The notes below the pieces were generated by a model. The model made no database searches, was not told where the DNA came from, and saw only the letters and a program-made list of their open reading frames with translations. Position numbers and translations under genes: made by a program. A DNA stretch of 64,000 nt from Terfezia claveryi (Eukaryota > Ascomycota > Pezizomycetes > Pezizales > Pezizaceae), in the NCBI GenBank assembly GCA_015179025.1, contig WHUX01000005.1:62001-126000 (forward strand), in the 5' to 3' direction. Shown one piece after another: positions 59,625 through 64,000 of the stretch (within the stretch, counting starts at the first letter, position 1; each line of letters opens with the position of its first letter).

Positions 59625-61903
59625 AATGGCGGTGGCAATGAGAGGTCGAGGAATTTCAAAGCATAGAGAAGGGAATGTGGTTCTGTTACCTGTCTGATGA
59701 GTTTATTGTCGACCGCATGGTATCGATCGTCTCGAATGAGCGTTGCAGTACTAACTCAGCTAGCGTTGGTTAATTAACAATATATCTATTTATTTTTCCG
59801 TGGACCTGGGTACTTTCCTCCCCACATTGTGGTAATGTTTGGTCAGGCTACATGCATTGATTGGAGTACATACATGTATGCAACAGCCCAGATCGGACAT
59901 CAATAACATCATTCCTGACCTGAGATAATCCACCAGGTCTGTAGGTTATTTATACAGTGCAGCCGTGATTAGGGGGAAAAAATGTGGGCAGCCTCACACC
60001 TACGTATCAATCTAACATATGCTTCCTTTATGGCTATGTTGTTCCCCGACTATGCTATGTTCCCCGGCTACTGTCACCAGTAACGGCTCTGACCGAGAAA
60101 GGGCCTCTAATCACCCATTGAATTTTGTCCTATATTGCATCAGTCTCGATCCTTTTCTGGGACCTTCTACCAACCGGACGAACTGAAGTACTTAGTACCA
60201 CTTACCTACATCTGTTACTTTTCGGTGATCTCAGTTAAAGTGCCACGAGTCACGGGCTTTGTATACTTTTTGAACATGGCTGTCTGCCCCGTCAATGCCC
60301 CGTGGCACTCAGCTCCTTGATCATGTACGCCGCGGTGGCTTTGGGGCTGTGTAAAGTGAATTGCTAGTAGTGAAGCTCTCTTTCCGGTCAGACCACCGCG
60401 ATTATTACCATCAACAGCGTGACCCCAAACGAGACGAATCTCACCGCGCGACGGTATCTCAACACGGTAATGCGCAAGTGCAGGAACAAACGACTACTAC
60501 TCAAAGTTTGCGAGTTTGCATTGCTCTTACTTGAATTCATCTGCATTTGGCCATTTTACGTCTTATACTTACACAAGTATTCTCCGAGGAGGTGAAGTAC
60601 CGGCTGGGACATGCAAGGTGGGTTGGAAAAAATTAAGAGGGGCCTGAAGCAGTTGAGGGTATAATAAAGGTTCCGTCAGTGGGTAGGTACTACTGCTGCT
60701 TGAATCTCTCTCACTATTGATATGGTTTCATCTAATAAATATTATTTATTTGTGAGTGAGTAGCGATTGATAGAACTAGAAGGCTTGGCAGACAACACTA
60801 GCCTCGTACGGTCACGAATAGTACGAGGCTATAGTCTCGATCCTAGAGGACTAAATAACTACGAGGGTCTGATCGAGACTAGACTAAGCTGTCTATCAAA
60901 GCATCCGAGCCGAGATTGGAGTTTCAGTCAGCTGTTCCCAAGAAGTCTAAAGCTCGCTTAGACAGTAAACCACCTGATTTTTGTGTATTAACTATCCGAA
61001 TCTTGAAACCTTTCTTCGAATTTTAGGAATATGTGTGTAACGTAGTCGACCTACGAGGGTCTGATCGAGACTAAGTCGACGGGCGAGCCTGCCTGGGAAG
61101 CGAGCCGATAAGGGGCACTAAGCCTAACCGGTGGCTTTAGGGGCCAGACTAGGAATATTTGGGAAAAGCTCTTACCACTTATAATGATAGATTCACCTTT
61201 CTGCTCTGCCTTCACTCGTTGTAAGAGGAAATCTACGCAGAAGCCGCTCGTACAGCGCTGTCCCGGACAGCTCAAGTTGACAATTTCAGGCTTAGTGCCC
61301 TTATCGGCTCGCTTCCCAGGCAGGCTCGCTACCCCGTCGACTACGTTAGAGGTCTGGGTAGCATTAGTACCTCCGGGTAGATATTTGTTGTCTTAATTGG
61401 ACCGTTCTTCTGGGATTTGCTGCAGATTACGGTTCGTGCTCAGATGCAGCTACTTAAGTAATCATTTCCATATCCATCCCGCTTCTTGTATCTAGCTATT
61501 GCTCTTTAAGACTCGAGCGAAGTCTTATATCGCTGGGTTACTTTACCGAATGAATGAATCTATATTCTTCGCACCTTTTTGTACACCCAGTTAGGCCCGA
61601 GTCTAGTGATTATGCTTTCGTGCACTCTATATATCGATATTCCGACAGATATCACCGTGATCACTAGCTCGCCCCTAACACACACGTTCCCAGAGACGGG
61701 CAGGCTTTGTTACACGTGGTGAGTTAAGTAGACCTATATTTGGCCGTAGGAAAGTACATCATTGGTTTTGAGAAACACCCAACATGACAAAAGCGCAAAA
61801 ACCTCCGGGTTCTGGGGGGAATACGCAAAGCCCCCATGCACAAAAAAGTACTGCTATAGACAGAAGAAAGGTAGGTGCCCCGGGTTCACAAATCCCCAAA
61901 CCA
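59625..61903. other. Gene-poor stretch with inverted repeats
   Basis: No gene is seen. It contains a 10-bp-arm inverted repeat at 60800-60830 (AGCCTCGTAC facing GTACGAGGCT), TAGTCTCGATC copies at 60832 and 60858-60881, and the large inverted repeat 61041-61345. Confidence 0.5.
61041..61345. repeat. Inverted repeat (about 55-bp arms) with a 23-bp insertion in one arm
   Basis: The right arm is 61288-61345 and the left arm 61041-61125. They match over about 55 bases apart from a few indels. The left arm is interrupted at 61051-61073 by CTACGAGGGTCTGATCGAGA plus CTA, the reverse of the TAGTCTCGATC repeat, flanked by AGTCGAC on both sides (61044-61050 and 61074-61080). The right arm keeps a single uninterrupted GTCGACT. 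The structure suggests a MITE that was later hit by an ultrashort insertion. Confidence 0.85.
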
Positions 61904-62423
61904 CTAGCCAGCTTTCTTGTTTGAAACGATTTCCTTCAGCTCGTCGATTCGCTTCTCGATTCGCTTCCCAAGTTTGTCGTAAAGCGTATAATCCATGATA
62001 CCTTTGGTCAAGACCTACACATGAAACATATTTCTGTTAATCATTATGGTATTTTACTCAAGGATCCGCCGCCAACCATCAGGAACCAGACAAGTCGGAA
62101 GTTTTCCGAATGGTCCTTAAACTGGCGTCCAATTGCCTCTATCTGGTGTCCCGTTGCCTCGGCTGCTTGTCCTGCATTCTATGCCTGTAAGCCGATCAGT
62201 TTTGTGACACCTTCTGTGAAAAAAGAAAAGAAAAAAAGATACTCAGTGGACCCATGAATTATTGTCCCGTATGCAGCTTGTAAAAGTTGTCTACCGAACC
62301 TTTCAAGCTGAGACTTGGATACATACGGAGTATACTCTTCAACAACTGGCCACTCAAAGGCTGCAAGTTGCATGTAGGACAATAGTTCATCGGTCCACCG
62401 AGTATAAAAAGAATGTTGTGTAA
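61904..62423 (-). CDS. Possible multi-exon gene of unknown function (partial model)
   Basis: Three minus-strand segments look like coding exons behind plausible acceptors. From 62423: FYTRWTDELLSYMQLAAFEW, then PVVEEYTPYVSKSQLERFGR and QLLQAAYGTIIHG. From 62178: NAGQAAEATGHQIEAIGRQF, then KDHSENFRLVWFLMVGG. From 62014 to a TAG at 61904: VLTKGIMDYTLYDKLGKRIE with a coiled-coil-like KRIDELKEIV. I do not know the family. The junction before the last exon is uncertain because two frames are open there, and the 5' end is missing. It may be a lineage-specific gene or a piece of a repeat family. Confidence 0.4.
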
Positions 62424-62474
62424 CTATGAACGTACAAGGTTATCTTGTGGCCTAGCATGAGAGAGTGTTGCTTG

Positions 62475-62519
62475 GGTACGGCGTAGTCTCGATCCGACCG
62501 CTCCAAGGTAGGTACGGCG
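62475..62519 (+). mobile_element. 27-bp insertion with perfect 9-bp direct repeats
   Basis: GGTACGGCG lies at 62475-62483 and 62511-62519. The insert 62484-62510 begins TAGTCTCGATCCGACC. Confidence 0.8.
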
Positions 62520-62561
62520 TAGAAGGAGTTTTCTCATGAGATGGGACATTTTTGGTGCAGA

Positions 62562-62635
62562 GTAGGGAGGTGAGTGAGGTTTGTAGGGAGGTGAGTGAAG
62601 TTTGTAGGTGTAGGGAGGTGGGAGTGAGTGGGGGG
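62562..62635 (+). repeat. 21-bp tandem repeat
   Basis: Units at 62562-62582 and 62583-62603 (GTAGGGAGGTGAGTGAGGTT type) are followed by a degenerate third unit. Confidence 0.75.
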
Positions 62636-62673
62636 GTATTTTATAGCTTTACACTGTTACTGTTGATAGGTAC

Positions 62674-62762
62674 CACACAAACTGATCTACAAGCATTTTT
62701 TCTTGAAAAAGTATACCGTGCAAACTGATCTACAAAGGTCCATTTTTTTTGAAAAAGTATAC
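62674..62762 (+). repeat. About 44-bp tandem duplication
   Basis: Two copies share CAAACTGATCTACAA and GAAAAAGTATAC with T-rich spacers of slightly different length. Confidence 0.7.
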
Positions 62763-62779
62763 TAGGTAATGCTAAGGAT

Positions 62780-63054
62780 TTACATTGGTTTCAACCACCA
62801 CATCCCCAGCCAAAACAACATATTCAACCTCTTCTCGGAATCCAACTTTTTTTCCCATGGCCCCACCACAAGATTAGGTAGCCCTCGTACATGCAGTTGA
62901 TGGTCATCATTACCAGTCGGACAAAGTGAAATACCAGTCTGCTTAAACGCCTTGATAATTGTATCTCGCTTATGTTCATGAAGCCATAACCAGGCAGCTG
63001 CCACTGCAGGTGTAATAACAACTATTTTTTTCCAAAAAAAGTGGACCGTTATAG
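62780..63054 (-). pseudogene. C-terminal fragment of a DDE (pogo-like) transposase
   Basis: The open minus-strand segment reads VAAAWLWLHEHKRDTIIKAF, then KQTGISLCPTGNDDHQLHVR. The sequence AW......+..I.K+F...GIS....G.EDH is the usual C-terminal motif of pogo/Tigger-type transposases. No catalytic core is visible and the frame ends in a tryptophan-rich stretch, so it is a fragment. Confidence 0.4.
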
Positions 63055-63480
63055 CTCAGTTTGCGTGGTATCATTGTGCTCCAATATCACTTATGTACTG
63101 CATAAGCTCGACCTATGTCTCTAAACTGACAATGATCCTTGTTCGCCAGTGGATGCGGTACTCTAAGAGCAGAGATGGCTGGTTGGAGGGATTGGAGCTT
63201 CAAGGAAATGCTACTGATTTTGAAGTTTGCTGTCTCATACAAATTGTAACTGCAATCAGTTATAACAGAAGCATAATACTTGGCAATTAATCAAATTTAA
63301 CGAGTATACCAGAAGTAGAATAGATAACATTAACAAGTAGGATAATATATACCAGTGCTAGAGCTGCTAAAACAGTCTTGTTCTACTTCTCGTCCCTTTA
63401 TCTCTAGTGCTAAGGTCTTGACACAGTCTTGATATAGCAACAGCCCTCTGCCAGCTAAAGCTAGCTTCTAGGTATGTTTT

Positions 63481-63528
63481 ACACCTATGTAGTCTAGTTG
63501 GCACAACCTCTCGTAAAGAACACCTCTG
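63481..63528 (+). mobile_element. 30-bp insertion with near-perfect 9-bp repeats
   Basis: Flanks ACACCTATG (63481-63489) and ACACCTCTG (63520-63528) match at 8 of 9. The insert starts TAGTCTAGTTGGCACAACC and contains CTCTCGTAA. Confidence 0.7.
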
Positions 63529-63626
63529 GCTGCACATGTGTTACACTTTAGTATGTCTTGATCCTCCAAAGTAGTCAATTTGATTTTGCACTTTCCATTA
63601 CCATGAAGACACGACTGCTGATGCTG

Positions 63627-63964
63627 TCATTCTAAGCAAAGAGACCTGGACTCAAGCTTCTCGCTCCCAACGATGTAATCCCAAAACGTTCCGTCGGCTG
63701 TGTTGATACCAATGATATGCTGCTGCCACTCTTCATGGACATCTGGTTCCATCCATTCCAATGCTACAAAGTGCGAGGCGTTTGGAAACTTTATGGGCAA
63801 ACGGGTAGTAGGCGCCCAGCGTAGGGGTGCCCAGATGGTCTCTGAAATATTCCCACTCCCCTCGTGACAGAAAATGCGAAAATGACCATCTCTGAAGTGT
63901 CTTTCTCGGGTGATACAAGCGATGGCGGTACGTTTAGGGTAATGCCCATCTGGACGATATCCAC
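63627..63964 (-). CDS. Last exon of a second fucose-lectin-like gene (rest beyond window)
   Basis: This exon encodes the same region as exon 5 of the lectin at 44437-46014: GYRPDGHYPKRTAIACITRE, then HFRIFCHEGSGNISETIWAP and LPIKFPNASHFVALEWMEPD are shared or nearly so. It has a seven-residue insertion (around RHFRDGH) and a shorter, different end after GSEKLES. The splice acceptor (CTGTCAG) and the preceding intron sequence are also conserved to the right edge. The frame is intact with a TGA at 63627, so this copy may be functional. Its other exons are outside the window. Confidence 0.7.
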
Positions 63965-64000
63965 CTGACAGTTCCCCATGACGTTAGTCTTCATGAAGGC

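Noticed and set aside
1..64000. CRISPR array, operon, Shine-Dalgarno or riboswitch signals
   Set aside because: Sequence is eukaryotic nuclear; no regular repeat-spacer array or prokaryotic signals were seen.

Overview
This window is a eukaryotic nuclear contig from a filamentous ascomycete. Genes carry short GT-AG introns with a CTAAC-type branch site just before the acceptor. The gene set includes several families that budding yeast lacks (ATG101, SARAF, an RFX factor next to derlin and KIN17, and an Aleuria-type fucose lectin). High intron density, micro-exons, the lectin and a gene-poor, repeat-rich right half suggest Pezizomycetes (cup fungi, truffles, morels), but this is inference and not proof.

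The left and centre (1-42 kb) are a normal gene-dense region. In order: the end of FCF2 (+); ATG101 (-); a decayed pogo/Tigger end and a Tc1/mariner relic (about 3.8-6.1 kb); PEX3 (+); YOP1 (-); CBF5 (+); ureF (+); a SIS1-type J-protein (-); an RFX transcription factor (-); a derlin (-); KIN17 (+); LYS9 (-); a ten-exon multi-spanning membrane protein of unknown function (+); a two-exon membrane protein (-); the AMPK/SNF1 beta subunit (+); tRNA-Leu(TAA) (-); a FUN14 protein (-); RKM4/SETD6-like lysine methyltransferase (+); initiator tRNA-Met (-); SARAF (-). KIN17/derlin and RKM4/FUN14 are divergent pairs with about 210 bp between start codons. ORFs were joined by hand through splice sites, and reading phase was checked exon by exon.

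The right part (42-64 kb) is gene-poor. It holds a complete five-exon fucose-lectin-like gene, the HAL4/SAT4 kinase, a ten-exon RVS161/HOB3 BAR protein, a possible unknown gene near 62 kb, a transposase relic, and the last exon of a second lectin cut off by the window edge. The two lectin copies lie 19 kb apart in the same orientation.

The most unusual signal is a set of dispersed ultrashort insertions, only 10-35 bp long. They begin TAGTCT (mostly TAGTCTGGTT or TAGTCTCGATC) and are flanked by direct repeats of 7-11 bp, which are perfect in most cases. One interrupts one arm of an inverted repeat whose other arm keeps the empty site. They behave like target-site-duplicating mobile sequences or transposon footprints, but are far smaller than a normal MITE. 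Two otherwise well-conserved genes (the SIS1-type gene and the derlin) each lack a single base in a G/C run, which looks like sequencing error or recent damage.
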